Notes under the pieces: generated by a model
Told to the model about the DNA's origin: nothing
Databases searched by the model: none
What the model saw: the letters and a program-made list of their open reading frames with translations, nothing else
From: Solirubrobacteraceae bacterium
Lineage (GTDB): Bacteria > Actinomycetota > Thermoleophilia > Solirubrobacterales > Solirubrobacteraceae
Assembly: GCA_030690545.1 (NCBI GenBank)
Contig: JAUYGN010000056.1
Span: forward strand, 1-64,000
Length of the DNA: 64,000 nucleotides
Direction of reading: 5' to 3'
Translations under genes and position numbers: made by a program
Part shown: positions 52,549-61,049 of the stretch, piece after piece
How the letters are laid out: each line of letters opens with the position of its first letter
Position numbering within the stretch: the stretch's first letter is position 1

Positions 52549-53226
52549 ATGGCCCCCGCCGACGTCAGGATCCCGATGCGGTTGCTCACGGTGGACGAGT
52601 TCGAGCGGATGTTCGACGCCGGGATCCTCGCCGAGGACGACAGCGTGGAACTGCTCGAGGGACAGCTTTCAGTCGTGAGCCCACAGGGTCCGCAGCACGC
52701 CGCCATCATCCAGTGGCTCGCCACACAACTGATCCGCGCGATCGATCCCGAGATCGCCGCTGTGCGCGTTCAGTTGCCGCTGCGCTTCCTGCCCGTGTCC
52801 GAGCCGGAGCCGGACATCGCGATCGTGTCCGCCGGTGGCTACTCGCATGAGCATCCCGCCGAGGCGATGCTCGTGATCGAGGTCGCCGCGACCTCCCAGC
52901 AGCTCGACCTCGGCACGAAGCTCGAGGTCTACCCGACGGCAGCTGTCGCCGAGTACTGGGTGATCGACCTCCCGGCACGAACCGTCCACGTCCATCGCTC
53001 ACCGGCGGGCGCCGCCTACGGCTCATCCCGGCAGGTCACGGGCGGCAGCCCTGCAACCGCTGTTGAGCGCCGCGCCGGCGATCGAGGTGGACGCGCTCCT
53101 CAAGCTGCTGGACTGACCTCGGCAGCCCGATCGTTCAGCTCGCAGCGCCGGCCCGCCGGGACGCTCGCGAGCGCCTCGACGCGGCGTCCGGCGCGCTCGT
53201 GTCGGCGAGGCGGTGACCATCGGTGA
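52549..53226 (+). CDS. Uma2 family endonuclease-like protein, C-terminus frameshifted
   Basis: Second Uma2/DUF820 protein. VELLEGQLSVVSPQGPQHAA, EPEPDIAIVSAGGYSHE, EAMLVIEVAATSQQLDLGTK and AVAEYWVIDLPARTVHVHRS show an intact nuclease-fold core. After GSSRQVTGGS the frame runs into 60 Arg/Ala-rich residues unlike the family. Dropping one C of the CCC at 53049-53051 gives the normal end SLQPLLSAAPAIEVDALLKL and a stop at 53116. So a one-base insertion (or sequencing error) has replaced the last 20 or so residues. Confidence 0.78.
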   Translation: MAPADVRIPMRLLTVDEFERMFDAGILAEDDSVELLEGQLSVVSPQGPQHAAIIQWLATQLIRAIDPEIAAVRVQLPLRFLPVSEPEPDIAIVSAGGYSHEHPAEAMLVIEVAATSQQLDLGTKLEVYPTAAVAEYWVIDLPARTVHVHRSPAGAAYGSSRQVTGGSPATAVERRAGDRGGRAPQAAGLTSAARSFSSQRRPAGTLASASTRRPARSCRRGGDHR

Positions 53227-53715
53227 CGGCGTCGATGACCGCGCGCTTTCGCTGCAGGACGCTGGCCATCTGCTCGTCGATCGTCTCCGACGCGAGCAGG
53301 TAGTACGCCGTCACGGCATCCTGCTGGCCGATCCGATGGCAGCGATCCTCGGCCTGGTCATGGCGCGCCGGCGTCCAGTCGAGCTCGACGAACGCGACGT
53401 TCGACGCGCGCACGAGCGTGAGGCCCGTGACGCGGCCTGCATTGAGCAGACGATCAGCGCAGGCCCGTCGGAGCGCTGGAAGTCGTCGACGGCGGCGGCG
53501 CGGCGCGAGGTCGTCGCCGCCGAGCACATGCGCGGCGCCGGGGAAGCGGGCGATCAGCGCCTGCTGGACCTCGCGGTGATGCGCGAACACGACGAGCGGC
53601 TCACCCGACGCGGTGAAGTCCTCGATCCAGGCGATCGCGGCCCGCAGCTTTGCCGCCCGCGGCGAGCCGGCGCAGGTAGTTCAGCCGCGCGAGCTGCACG
53701 GCGCGCAGCGCCGCC
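53135..53715 (-). pseudogene. shattered SNF2-family helicase C-terminal fragment
   Basis: Pieces of the SNF2 C-terminal helicase lobe appear in order on the minus strand but in different frames: QLARLNYLRRLAA, then FAHHREVQQALIARFPGAAH, then VDDFQRSDGPALIVCSMQAA, then ASNVAFVELDWTPARHDQAE and DRCHRIGQQDAVTAYYLLAS (motif VI). At least three frameshifts and loss of the N-terminal 1.5 kb or more make it a relic. SNF2 helicases of this kind often belong to defence or plasmid systems, but the source cannot be told. Confidence 0.75.
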
Positions 53716-53726
53716 GCCGACGCACA

Positions 53727-53732
53727 TAGTAT
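53727..53732 (+). promoter_or_regulatory. -10 box TAGTAT of the VapBC operon
   Basis: TAGTAT ends 9 nt before ATG 53742 and only 3 nt before ATG 53736, which favours the second ATG as the start of a leaderless antitoxin message. Confidence 0.4.
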
Positions 53733-53741
53733 GGTATGCAC

Positions 53742-53993
53742 ATGTTGAATCGACGTACACAGGTACTGCTCGACGAGGAGCGCTACCAGCGCTTGCAGCA
53801 ACGCGCGCGGGAGTCCGACCGATCGGTGGGCGCCGTCATCCGCGAAGCGATCGACGGCGCGTTTCCGCCTCGCGCAATGACCCGCGACGAGGCGCTCGAG
53901 CACTTTCGCAGCGCCCCGCAACTCGCGGGCAGCGACCGGCCACAGGACATCAGGCGCGACATCCTCTCCAGGCACGAGCGCCACGAGCGATGA
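53742..53993 (+). CDS. ribbon-helix-helix antitoxin (VapB-like)
   Basis: About 83 residues: LNRRTQVLLDEERYQRLQQR, SDRSVGAVIREAIDGAF, then a charged tail (RDEALEHFRSAPQLAG). The ATG 53736 would add two residues but sits too near the promoter box. The stop overlaps the toxin start (ATGA). The pair sits directly against the helicase relic. Confidence 0.85.
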   Translation: MLNRRTQVLLDEERYQRLQQRARESDRSVGAVIREAIDGAFPPRAMTRDEALEHFRSAPQLAGSDRPQDIRRDILSRHERHER

Positions 53994-54430
53994 CCCGCGT
54001 GCTGCTCGACGCGAACGTCTTCGTACATGCCGTTGGCGGCGACCCGGTGCTGCGCCCTGCGTGCCAGGGAGTCATCGCCCATCTTGCCGCCGGTCGCCTC
54101 GCCGGCGAGGCTTCGTCGCTGATGGTCGAGGAAGTCGTGCACGTTCGCCATCGCCGCAATGGAGATCGCGCACTCGCGGTACGCGACGGCCGCGCAGCCG
54201 CCGCCCTGCTCACGCTGCATCCTGTCGAAGAGCAGGTGCTCGAAGGGGCCCTCGAGGCGTTCGCCGTCCACGAGCGGCTCGAGGTGCGCGATGCCGTCCA
54301 CATCACGACGGCCAGGCGGCACGGCTTGACGATCATCCTGTCGACCGACCGCGGCTTCGACGGGATCGCGGACGTCCGCCGCGTCGACCCGGCCGACCAC
54401 GCCGCCGTCGAAGCCCTCGTCACAGCCTGA
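53990..54430 (+). CDS. PIN-domain toxin (VapC-like)
   Basis: A 146-residue PIN RNase: VLLDANVFVHAVGGDP (Asp7), SLMVEEVVHVRHRR, EVRDAVHITTARRHGLTIIL and STDRGFDGI supply the acidic sites. Translation is coupled to the antitoxin by ATGA. The last 20 residues (VRRVDPADHAAVEALVTA) are usual for this subtype. Confidence 0.88.
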   Translation: MTRVLLDANVFVHAVGGDPVLRPACQGVIAHLAAGRLAGEASSLMVEEVVHVRHRRNGDRALAVRDGRAAAALLTLHPVEEQVLEGALEAFAVHERLEVRDAVHITTARRHGLTIILSTDRGFDGIADVRRVDPADHAAVEALVTA

Positions 54431-54495
54431 GCACCATCCGGGTGGTGTTCCTCCACCTGTCCATCGGCCCGCTGGCGCGCCCGCCGAAGGCAAGA

Positions 54496-54517
54496 GGCCC
54501 GGCAAAGATGCCGGGCC
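54496..54517 (+). terminator. hairpin between convergent genes
   Basis: GGCCCGGCA (54496-54504) pairs with TGCCGGGCC (54509-54517) over AAGA. It lies 66 nt behind the VapC stop and fits its terminator. Confidence 0.65.
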
Positions 54518-54532
54518 CCTCGTTCGCGGTCG

Positions 54533-54575
54533 ACGGTGCGAGCGTCGCCGCCTGAGCGGCTGACGCTCGCACCGT
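54533..54575 (-). terminator. long hairpin behind the secreted protein gene
   Basis: ACGGTGCGAGCGTC (54533-54546) pairs with its exact complement at 54562-54575. An inner GCCGC/GCGGC stem (54547-54551, 54556-54560) adds five pairs with a single bulged T. It lies 10 nt beyond the stop of the gene at 54585. Confidence 0.75.
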
Positions 54576-54584
54576 GCTGCCGGA

Positions 54585-55424
54585 CTACCGGGTGATGCAG
54601 CGGTACGCCCGCGCCGTGCCCAGCTCCTGGGTCCCGAGAGCGCCGGCGGCGGAGACGGTCACGTATCCCTGGGTGACGCCGCCGAGGCCCAGCAGCGAGA
54701 TCGAGTCGACCGTGATGTCGGCGCTCATCTCGCCGCCGCCGAGGTTGATCGGCTCGAGCGTGCGGGCGTGCAGCAGCACGTCGGGCGGTGCGAGCCGGCG
54801 CCCTGCCTCGCCGCAGGCCGCCGCCGCGGCGGCGTAGGTCGCCGCGGCGCGCGGCGCGTTCTCGATGCAGCTGCCGCCGGTCAGCGTCGTGCCCTCCGGG
54901 CAGGCGCCGGTGCCGGCGCCCCCTCCTGCGACCGCGGCCGCGGCCGCGGCGACGATCTCGCTGGCGTTCAGGCCGTCGACGCGGTCGGCGTTCAGCCCGA
55001 CGGCGACGCCGGTCGCGTTCGTGATGAACGGCGCGACCTCCGGCCGCGGCGTGTTCAGGCTCGACCCGGCCTGCATGGTCCCGATCACGCGACCGGTGTT
55101 GGTCTGGAAGTCGAACGCCTTGCCGGCGCGGAGGTTGTTGACGCGCAGGCACGGCGTGCTCAGCTTCGGATTGCCGATGCCGGCCGTGTCGAGTGCCGAG
55201 CGGCACCCGTAGATCGCACCGCCGCCCGCGCCGAGGTTCGACTGGCGCGTGCCGTAGTTGTCCCTGCCGCTGCGAACGATGATCTGCGTCTCGTTCGTGG
55301 CGGCGCCGCTGCTTGGGTTGCGCACCCCCTCGCGGATGTTGTCGCCGGTGCGGGCGGAGGCCAGCGGCGCGGTGAGCACGATCGCGGCGGCGAGCGTGAG
55401 GACGAGCGCGGTACGAGTGGACAT
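54585..55424 (-). CDS. secreted protein of unknown function
   Basis: 279 residues. Signal peptide (TALVLTLAAAIVLTAPLASA). The mature part has TQIIVRSGRDNYGTRQSNLG and GGGAIYGCRSALDTAGIGNP, then VGLNADRVDGLNASEI, a heptad/collagen-like motif (NADxxDGxxASEI) often seen in actinobacterial spore- or surface-related proteins, and a final Cys-containing domain (CPEGTTLTGGSCIENAPRAA). AAGGGA lies 6 nt before the ATG. No partner genes; bounded by a hairpin. Confidence 0.72.
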   Translation of the reverse strand: MSTRTALVLTLAAAIVLTAPLASARTGDNIREGVRNPSSGAATNETQIIVRSGRDNYGTRQSNLGAGGGAIYGCRSALDTAGIGNPKLSTPCLRVNNLRAGKAFDFQTNTGRVIGTMQAGSSLNTPRPEVAPFITNATGVAVGLNADRVDGLNASEIVAAAAAAVAGGGAGTGACPEGTTLTGGSCIENAPRAAATYAAAAAACGEAGRRLAPPDVLLHARTLEPINLGGGEMSADITVDSISLLGLGGVTQGYVTVSAAGALGTQELGTARAYRCITR

Positions 55425-55658
55425 GGGTTCCCTTCGAATGGTGTGCGGTTGTGACAGGCAAACACGCGGCCGGGCACTGGGATTCGGCCGCGCGGGTTCG
55501 GGTGGGTCCGTCCGCATCCTCCTGCAGTGGCGACCGGCCGTCCATGCCTGCGCGAGATCTCCCGTCCGGCGTCGCGCCCGCCGTGCACCGGCTCGCGCGT
55601 GAGCACCCGCCCACGGGCGCGCCGCCCGCGGGCACGCGGAAGCGCCCGCCCGCGTTGG

Positions 55659-55664
55659 TAGCCT
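55659..55664 (+). promoter_or_regulatory. -10 box TAGCCT of purC
   Basis: TAGCCT ends 7 nt before the purC GTG. The 230 nt before it, up to the divergent secreted-protein gene, contain no gene that I can see. Confidence 0.45.
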
Positions 55665-55671
55665 GCGGCCG

Positions 55672-56562
55672 GTGCCGACCACGCTCGCCGACCTGCCGCT
55701 GATCGCCTCCGGCAAGGTCCGCGAGATGTACGACCTCGGCGACCGGCTGCTGATGGTCGCAAGCGACCGGATCTCGACCTACGACGTCGTCCATCCGACG
55801 CCGATCCCCGACAAGGGCAAGGTGCTGACGGCCCTGTCGGTCTTCTGGTTCGAGCAGACCGGCACGATCGTGCCCAACCACCTGCTGTCGGCGACCGACG
55901 GCGTGCCCGACGAGGCGCGCGGCCGCGCGCTGTCGGTGCGCAAGCTCGAGATGCTGCCCGTCGAATGCGTCGTGCGCGGGTACCTGACCGGCTCGGGCTG
56001 GAAGGACTACCAGGCGACCGGCGCCGTCGCGGGGATCGCGCTGCCCGACGGCCTGCTCGACTCCGAGCAGCTGCCCGAGCCGATCTTCACGCCTTCGACG
56101 AAGGCCGACGTCGGCCACGACGAGACGATCGACTTCGATCGCGCGGCGCAGATCGTCGGCGATCGCGCGGTGATGGAGCAGCTGCGCGACCTGTCGATCG
56201 CCCTGTACTCGTTCGCGGCGGAGCACGCGCGCTCGCGCGGGGTGATCCTCGCCGACACGAAGTTCGAGTTCGGCCGCGACGCCGACGGCGTGCTGCGCGT
56301 CGGCGACGAGGTGCTGACGCCCGACTCCTCGCGCTTCTGGCCGGCCGACACGTACGAGGTCGGCCGCGCGCAACCGAGCTTCGACAAGCAGTACGTGCGC
56401 GACTGGGCCGCCGGCACCGGCTGGGACAAGAAGCCACCGGCGCCGACGATCCCCGACGACGTCGTCGCGGGCACGCGGGCACGCTACGTCGAGGCCTACG
56501 AGACGATCACGGGCGAGCCGTTCGCCGCGTGGATCGCGCGGACCGATTCGGAGCAGACCTAG
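55672..56562 (+). CDS. purC: SAICAR synthetase
   Basis: PurC condenses CAIR and aspartate with ATP. At 296 residues it has the longer form found in Actinobacteria and eukaryotes. SGKVREMYDLGDRLLMVASD, RKLEMLPVECVVRGYLTGSG, PSTKADVGHDETIDFD, ILADTKFEFGRDADG and LTPDSSRFWPADTYEVG carry the ATP and substrate sites. It starts the purC-purS-purQ-purL cluster; purS begins 3 nt later. Confidence 0.97.
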   Translation: MPTTLADLPLIASGKVREMYDLGDRLLMVASDRISTYDVVHPTPIPDKGKVLTALSVFWFEQTGTIVPNHLLSATDGVPDEARGRALSVRKLEMLPVECVVRGYLTGSGWKDYQATGAVAGIALPDGLLDSEQLPEPIFTPSTKADVGHDETIDFDRAAQIVGDRAVMEQLRDLSIALYSFAAEHARSRGVILADTKFEFGRDADGVLRVGDEVLTPDSSRFWPADTYEVGRAQPSFDKQYVRDWAAGTGWDKKPPAPTIPDDVVAGTRARYVEAYETITGEPFAAWIARTDSEQT

Positions 56563-56565
56563 CCC

Positions 56566-56793
56566 GTGCACGCACGAGTCCTCGTACGGCCGAAGGCCGG
56601 GATCCTCGACCCGCAGGGCGTCGCCGTCGAGCGCGCGCTGCCGGCGCTCGGCTTCGAGGGCGTCGCGAACGTCCGCGTGGGGCGGCTGATCGAGCTCGAG
56701 ATCGAGGACCCCAGCCAGCTCGAGTCGATGTGCGAGAAGCTGCTCGCCAACCCGCTGATCGAGGACTACGAGATCCTCGAGGACGCGGGCTGA
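56566..56793 (+). CDS. purS: FGAM synthase subunit PurS
   Basis: A 75-residue dimeric bridge protein that brings PurQ and PurL together. ARVLVRPKAGILDPQGVAVE, VRVGRLIELEI and LLANPLIEDYEI cover the full family. The GTG start is 3 nt after the purC stop, so the two are co-translated. In most genomes purQ follows at once; here a TA module of about 720 nt lies between. Confidence 0.95.
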   Translation: MHARVLVRPKAGILDPQGVAVERALPALGFEGVANVRVGRLIELEIEDPSQLESMCEKLLANPLIEDYEILEDAG

Positions 56794-56807
56794 TGCATGT
56801 GATGCGT

Positions 56808-56813
56808 TAGCCT
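56808..56813 (+). promoter_or_regulatory. -10 box TAGCCT of the purS-purQ TA module
   Basis: TAGCCT precedes the antitoxin ATG by exactly 7 nt. Two TGATGC direct repeats (56791-56796 and 56800-56805) lie over the spacer and might be an operator. This internal promoter could also drive purQ and purL. Confidence 0.45.
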
Positions 56814-56820
56814 GTGCACC

Positions 56821-57078
56821 ATGCGCACCACCGTTTCGATCCACGATGAGCTGCTTGAGAGCGCGAAGCTCCGCGCCAAGGAACGCGGCAAGACCCTGGG
56901 ACAACTCATCGAGGACGGGCTGCGGCGCGAGCTGTCAGCCGCGCTCGAGCACGCGCCGAGACCGGAAGTTCCCGTCTTCCGGGGCGGCGGCGGATTGATG
57001 CCCGGCGTCGACATCACGTCCAACCGTGCGCTGTACGAGCTGCTCGACGAGGGCGTGCCGCTCGAAAAGCGCCGCTGA
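56821..57078 (+). CDS. ribbon-helix-helix antitoxin (VapB-like)
   Basis: An 85-residue protein: [37 protein letters not shown] is a textbook ribbon-helix-helix, followed by a Pro/Gly linker and the toxin-binding end ([20 protein letters not shown]). It lies between purS and purQ on the same strand. The toxin starts 3 nt after its stop. Confidence 0.88.
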   Translation: MRTTVSIHDELLESAKLRAKERGKTLGQLIEDGLRRELSAALEHAPRPEVPVFRGGGGLMPGVDITSNRALYELLDEGVPLEKRR

Positions 57079-57080
57079 GC

Positions 57081-57512
57081 GTGTACGTCCTCGACGTCAA
57101 CGTTCTCGTCGCGGCACACCGCGACGACCACGTCCACCATGCGCCGGTCGATCGCTGGTTCCGGACGATGATCGCAGGCGTCGAGCCGTTCGCGGTGCCG
57201 TCTCTCGTGTGGACGTCGTTCCTACGTCTCGTTACGGGCCGACACGTGTTCAGCCCCTCGACGCCGCCGGCTGCGGCGTTCGCGTTTGCCGACGGCATCT
57301 GCGCGCAGCCGCACTATCTGCCGATCGAGCCTGGACCCACGCATCTGCGACTACTGCGCCGGCTCTGCGACGAGGCCGGCGCGACCGGTAATCTCGTGCC
57401 GGACGCGGCGCTCGCCGCGATCGCGCTCGAGCACGACGGCACGATCGTCAGCATCGATCGCGACTTCGCTCGCTTCACGTCGATCGACCACGTCGTGCCG
57501 GGGCGGGACTGA
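57081..57512 (+). CDS. PIN-domain toxin (VapC-like)
   Basis: A 143-residue protein of the TA-associated PIN type: YVLDVNVLVAAHRDDHVHH (Asp5), VPSLVWTSFLRLVTGR, NLVPDAALAAIALEHDGTIV and SIDRDFARF. It matches the Mycobacterium-type VapC with HRxDHxxH after the first Asp. The purQ start is 5 nt after its stop, so toxin and purQ share a message. Confidence 0.9.
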   Translation: MYVLDVNVLVAAHRDDHVHHAPVDRWFRTMIAGVEPFAVPSLVWTSFLRLVTGRHVFSPSTPPAAAFAFADGICAQPHYLPIEPGPTHLRLLRRLCDEAGATGNLVPDAALAAIALEHDGTIVSIDRDFARFTSIDHVVPGRD

Positions 57513-57516
57513 CGCG

Positions 57517-58185
57517 ATGCGCTTCGGAGTCATCCGCTTCCCCGGCTCGTGCGACGAGGTCGATGCCGTGCTCGCCTGCGAGCGGGTGCCGGGCGCGAGC
57601 GCGCAGCTGCTGTGGCACGGCGACGCGGAGCTGCACGGCGTCGACGCCGTCGTCGTGCCGGGCGGATTCTCCTACGGCGACTACCTGCGCGTCGGCGCGA
57701 TCGCGCGCTTCTCGCCGGTGATGGAGTCCGTCATCCGCTTCTCGCGCGAGGGCGGGCTCGTGCTCGGGATCTGCAACGGCTTCCAGGTCCTCTGCGAAGC
57801 GGGGCTCTTGCCGGGCGCGCTGCTGCCGAACGTCGAGCGGCGCTTCATCTGCCGCCAGGTCGACCTCGAGGTCGTGCAGGCGACGATGCCGTTCACCGCC
57901 GACTGCGCCGCGGGCGAGCTGCTGTCGATCCCGGTGAAGCACACGACGGGCCGCTACTACGCGCCGGCGGACGTCCTCGAGTCCCTCGACGCTGATGGGC
58001 AGATCGTCCTCCGGTACGCGCGCGACGCCAACCCGAACGGGTCGTCCGACGACATCGCCGGCGTGCGCAACGCCGCCGGCAACGTGTTCGGCCTGATGCC
58101 CCATCCCGAGCACGCGGTCGATCCCCTGACGGGATCGGTCGACGGGCTGAAGATCTTCACCTCGATGGCCCATGCCCACGGTTGA
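57517..58185 (+). CDS. purQ: FGAM synthase subunit PurQ (glutaminase)
   Basis: PurQ releases ammonia from glutamine for PurL. At 222 residues it is a class I glutamine amidotransferase: [37 protein letters not shown], nucleophile Cys in [18 protein letters not shown] (about 86) and the His-Glu pair in [10 protein letters not shown] (about 196). It overlaps purL by 14 nt. Its only nearby upstream transcription source besides purC is the TA promoter. Confidence 0.97.
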   Translation: MRFGVIRFPGSCDEVDAVLACERVPGASAQLLWHGDAELHGVDAVVVPGGFSYGDYLRVGAIARFSPVMESVIRFSREGGLVLGICNGFQVLCEAGLLPGALLPNVERRFICRQVDLEVVQATMPFTADCAAGELLSIPVKHTTGRYYAPADVLESLDADGQIVLRYARDANPNGSSDDIAGVRNAAGNVFGLMPHPEHAVDPLTGSVDGLKIFTSMAHAHG

Positions 58186-60364
58186 CCAGGCCATAGCGCT
58201 CGGCCTGACGGCCGCCGAGTTCGCGCTGATCGCAGAGAAGCTCGGCCGCGAGCCCAACGAGGTCGAGCTCGCCGTCTTCTCGCTGATGTGGAGCGAGCAC
58301 TGCGCCTACAAGCACTCCAAGAAGCTCCTGCGCTCGCTGCCGACCGAGGGGCCGAGACTGGCGCTCGGCCCGGGCGAGAACGCCGGCGCCGTCGACGTCG
58401 GCGACGGCTGGGTCGTCGCGTTCAAGGTCGAGTCGCACAACCACCCGTCGGCGGTCGAGCCGTTTCAGGGCGCGGCGACCGGCGTCGGCGGGATCCTGCG
58501 CGACATCTTCGCGATCGGCGCGCGGCCGATCGCGGTGCTCGACTCGCTGCGCTTCGGCGAGCCGTCGTCGGCGCGCTCGCGCTACCTGCTCGACCACGCC
58601 GTCGGCGGGATCGGCCACTACGGCAACTCGATCGGCGTGCCGACGATCGGCGGCGAGGTCTACTTCGAGGAGCCCTACGAGCAGAACTGCCTCGTCAACG
58701 CGATGGCGCTCGGCCTGGCGCGCGGCGACGAGCTGATCCGCAGCGCGGCGACGGGGGTCGGCAACCTCCTCGTGCTGTTCGGCGCCTCGACCGGCCGCGA
58801 CGGGATCGGCGGAGCGTCGGTGCTCGCCTCGGCCGAGCTCGGCGAGGAGGACGCGGCCAAGCGCCCGACGGTCCAGGTCGGCGATCCGTTCGCCGAGAAG
58901 AAGGTGATGGAGTGCTCGCTGGAGCTGCTCGAGCGCGGGCTGCTCGTCGCGCTGCAGGACCTCGGCGCGGCGGGGCTGTCGTCGTCGTCCGCGGAGATGG
59001 CGTCCAAGGGCGAGGTCGGGCTGGACATCGACGTCTCGCTGGTGCCGCTGCGCGAGGCGGGGATGGAGCCCTGGGAGATCATGATCAGCGAGTCGCAGGA
59101 GCGGATGCTCTGCGTCTGCGAGCCCGCGCAGCTCGACGAGGTCCTCGCGGCGTGCGAGAAGTGGGAGGTCGGCGGCACCGCGATCGGCACGGTCACCGAC
59201 ACGCGCGCGCTGCGGGTCTTCGCCGGCGAGTCGCTCGTCGCCGACATGCCGGTGCCCGCCCTGGTCGACGACTGCCCGCTGTACGACCTGACCGTCGAAC
59301 CCCCGGCACGCGGACTGTATCCGGCGCCGGTGGCGACGCTGTCCGCGGACGCCGGCCCGCGCGAGATCCTGCTCGCGCTGCTGGGGTCGCCGAACATCGC
59401 CTCGCGCCTGCCGCTGTTCGAGCAGTACGACTGCATCGTGCAGTCGCGCACGGTGCGCCGGCCCGCGCAGGCCGATGCCGCCGTGCTGGCGCTGCCGTCG
59501 TCGCCGCGCGGGATCGCGGTGTCGATCGACGGCTCCGGGCGGCGCGTGGCCTGCGATCCCTACACCGGGACGATCGAGGCCGTCCTGGAGTGCGCCGCCA
59601 ACCTCGCCTGCGCCGGCGCGGAGCCGCTCGGCCTGACGAACTGCCTGAACTTCGGCAACCCCGAGAAGCCGCACATCGCCTGGCAGCTGACGGAGTCGAT
59701 CCGCGGCCTCGGCGACGCCTGCCGCGCGCTCGACATGCCGGTCGTCGGCGGCAACGTCTCGCTCTACAACGAGAGCGGCGGCGGCCCGATCTACCCGACG
59801 CCGGTCGTCGGCGTCGTCGGCGAGCTGCCCGACGTCGCGAGCGCCGGGCGCTCGGGGTTCGCGCGCGCCGGCGACGCGGTCGCGCTGGCGGGTCCCTTCC
59901 GCCCGACGCTGGCGGGATCGGAGCTCGCCAAGCTGCGCGGCGACGAGCTGCCGGTCGGCTTGCCGGCGATCGACGTCGCCGCGGTCCGCGCCGCGCAGGA
60001 GGCGATCCGCGACCTCGTCCGCGACGGGTCGCTGGCGAGCGCGCACGACGTCGCCGAGGGCGGCGTCCTCGTCGCCGTCGCGGAGAGCTGCCTCGCGGGC
60101 GGGCTCGGCGCGACGCTCGACCTCGGTGCGGTCGGCGCCTCCGACCAGCTCGAGCGGACGCTGTTCGGCGAGTCGCCGGGCCGCGGGTTCGTCGTATCGG
60201 GCTCCGAGGACGCGCTACGGCGCCTGGGCGAGCTCGTCGAGCTCGCCATCCTCGGCGTCGTCGAGGGCGACGCGCTGTCCGTCGTCAGCGGAGAGGCGCC
60301 GATCGCGGCGACGCTCGACGAGCTGCGCGCCGCGCACGGCGCGCTCGCCCCGCTGTTCGCCTGA
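58172..60364 (+). CDS. purL: FGAM synthase subunit PurL (small type)
   Basis: 730 residues, the small PurL that needs PurS and PurQ. It turns FGAR into FGAM with [42 protein letters not shown] (ATP/metal site), [36 protein letters not shown] and [16 protein letters not shown] are all present. The start lies inside the purQ end. purF does not follow; surface-protein genes do. Confidence 0.98.
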   Translation: MPTVDQAIALGLTAAEFALIAEKLGREPNEVELAVFSLMWSEHCAYKHSKKLLRSLPTEGPRLALGPGENAGAVDVGDGWVVAFKVESHNHPSAVEPFQGAATGVGGILRDIFAIGARPIAVLDSLRFGEPSSARSRYLLDHAVGGIGHYGNSIGVPTIGGEVYFEEPYEQNCLVNAMALGLARGDELIRSAATGVGNLLVLFGASTGRDGIGGASVLASAELGEEDAAKRPTVQVGDPFAEKKVMECSLELLERGLLVALQDLGAAGLSSSSAEMASKGEVGLDIDVSLVPLREAGMEPWEIMISESQERMLCVCEPAQLDEVLAACEKWEVGGTAIGTVTDTRALRVFAGESLVADMPVPALVDDCPLYDLTVEPPARGLYPAPVATLSADAGPREILLALLGSPNIASRLPLFEQYDCIVQSRTVRRPAQADAAVLALPSSPRGIAVSIDGSGRRVACDPYTGTIEAVLECAANLACAGAEPLGLTNCLNFGNPEKPHIAWQLTESIRGLGDACRALDMPVVGGNVSLYNESGGGPIYPTPVVGVVGELPDVASAGRSGFARAGDAVALAGPFRPTLAGSELAKLRGDELPVGLPAIDVAAVRAAQEAIRDLVRDGSLASAHDVAEGGVLVAVAESCLAGGLGATLDLGAVGASDQLERTLFGESPGRGFVVSGSEDALRRLGELVELAILGVVEGDALSVVSGEAPIAATLDELRAAHGALAPLFA

Positions 60365-60483
60365 CCGCCCCATCACCGCTGGGCACTCCGTCGAAATCGA
60401 CGCTCAAGATGTGACGCTCGCGGACCGATAGAGCGACAACCGCGGCTCATCGCGAGTCGCTCATCTTTCCGAACGGGGTACAC

Positions 60484-60960
60484 ATGCCGAAGTCCAATCG
60501 CAAGCGCAGCACCATCAGTGCCGTCGCCGTCATCCTGCTGCTCGCGGCGGGCGCGTACGCCTACTGGACCGCTGGCGGCTCGGGCAGCGGCAGCGGCACG
60601 GCGGGCGACACCGTGGGTCTGATCGTCAACCAGACGACGGTCGTCGACGACATGCACCCGGGCGACACCGCCCAGACGATCAGCGGCAACTTCAACAACG
60701 CCAACGAGGGTCCGATCTACGTCGGCACCGTCACCGCCGCGATCTCGTCCGTCGTCAAGGCCGTCGGCGCGCCCGCGGGCGACTGCGACGCGACCGACTT
60801 CACGCTTGCCAGCGGCGCGATGACCGTCAACGCCCAGGTGCCCGTCGGAACCGGCGTGGGCACATGGACCGGAGCCACGATCAAGTTCAACAACAAGGCG
60901 GACGCCAACCAGGATGCCTGCAAGGGCGCGACCGTCAACCTGGCCTACACGATCAGCTGA
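60484..60960 (+). CDS. small secreted protein with SipW-type signal region
   Basis: 158 residues. A basic start (KSNRKRSTIS), a hydrophobic run (AVAVILLLAAGAYAYW) and TAGGSGSGSGTAG follow. This AYW-xxGSGSG pattern resembles the signal region of SipW-dependent (camelysin/TasA-like) proteins. The mature part is beta-rich with Thr/Asn repeats and two Cys (DCDATDF, DACKGATV). It may form a surface fibre or matrix protein. It is paired with the larger gene at 61050, which has the same motif. Confidence 0.68.
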   Translation: MPKSNRKRSTISAVAVILLLAAGAYAYWTAGGSGSGSGTAGDTVGLIVNQTTVVDDMHPGDTAQTISGNFNNANEGPIYVGTVTAAISSVVKAVGAPAGDCDATDFTLASGAMTVNAQVPVGTGVGTWTGATIKFNNKADANQDACKGATVNLAYTIS

Positions 60961-60994
60961 CCACCTGACCGCCCGTCGCACGGCGGCGCTCGGC

Positions 60995-61025
60995 ACGGGG
61001 ACGGCGACATGCGCGCCGTCCCCGT
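60995..61025 (+). terminator. 12-bp hairpin between the two surface-protein genes
   Basis: ACGGGGACGGCG (60995-61006) pairs with CGCCGTCCCCGT (61014-61025) over a 7-nt loop. It ends 24 nt before the next start and could reduce read-through so that the small protein is made in excess. Confidence 0.7.
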
Positions 61026-61049
61026 CGTCGTTCGAGGGACTGCATACCC

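Noticed and set aside
53950-56904. Open frame of 984 codons antisense to vapC, purC and purS
   Set aside because: Only its part from 55424 to 54585 in another start choice is the real secreted protein; the rest is a mirror of well-known pur genes.
57950-58160. Purine riboswitch or PurR-type box near the pur genes
   Set aside because: No conserved aptamer core or repeated box was visible upstream of purD, purE, purB or purC; only leaderless-type -10 boxes are seen.
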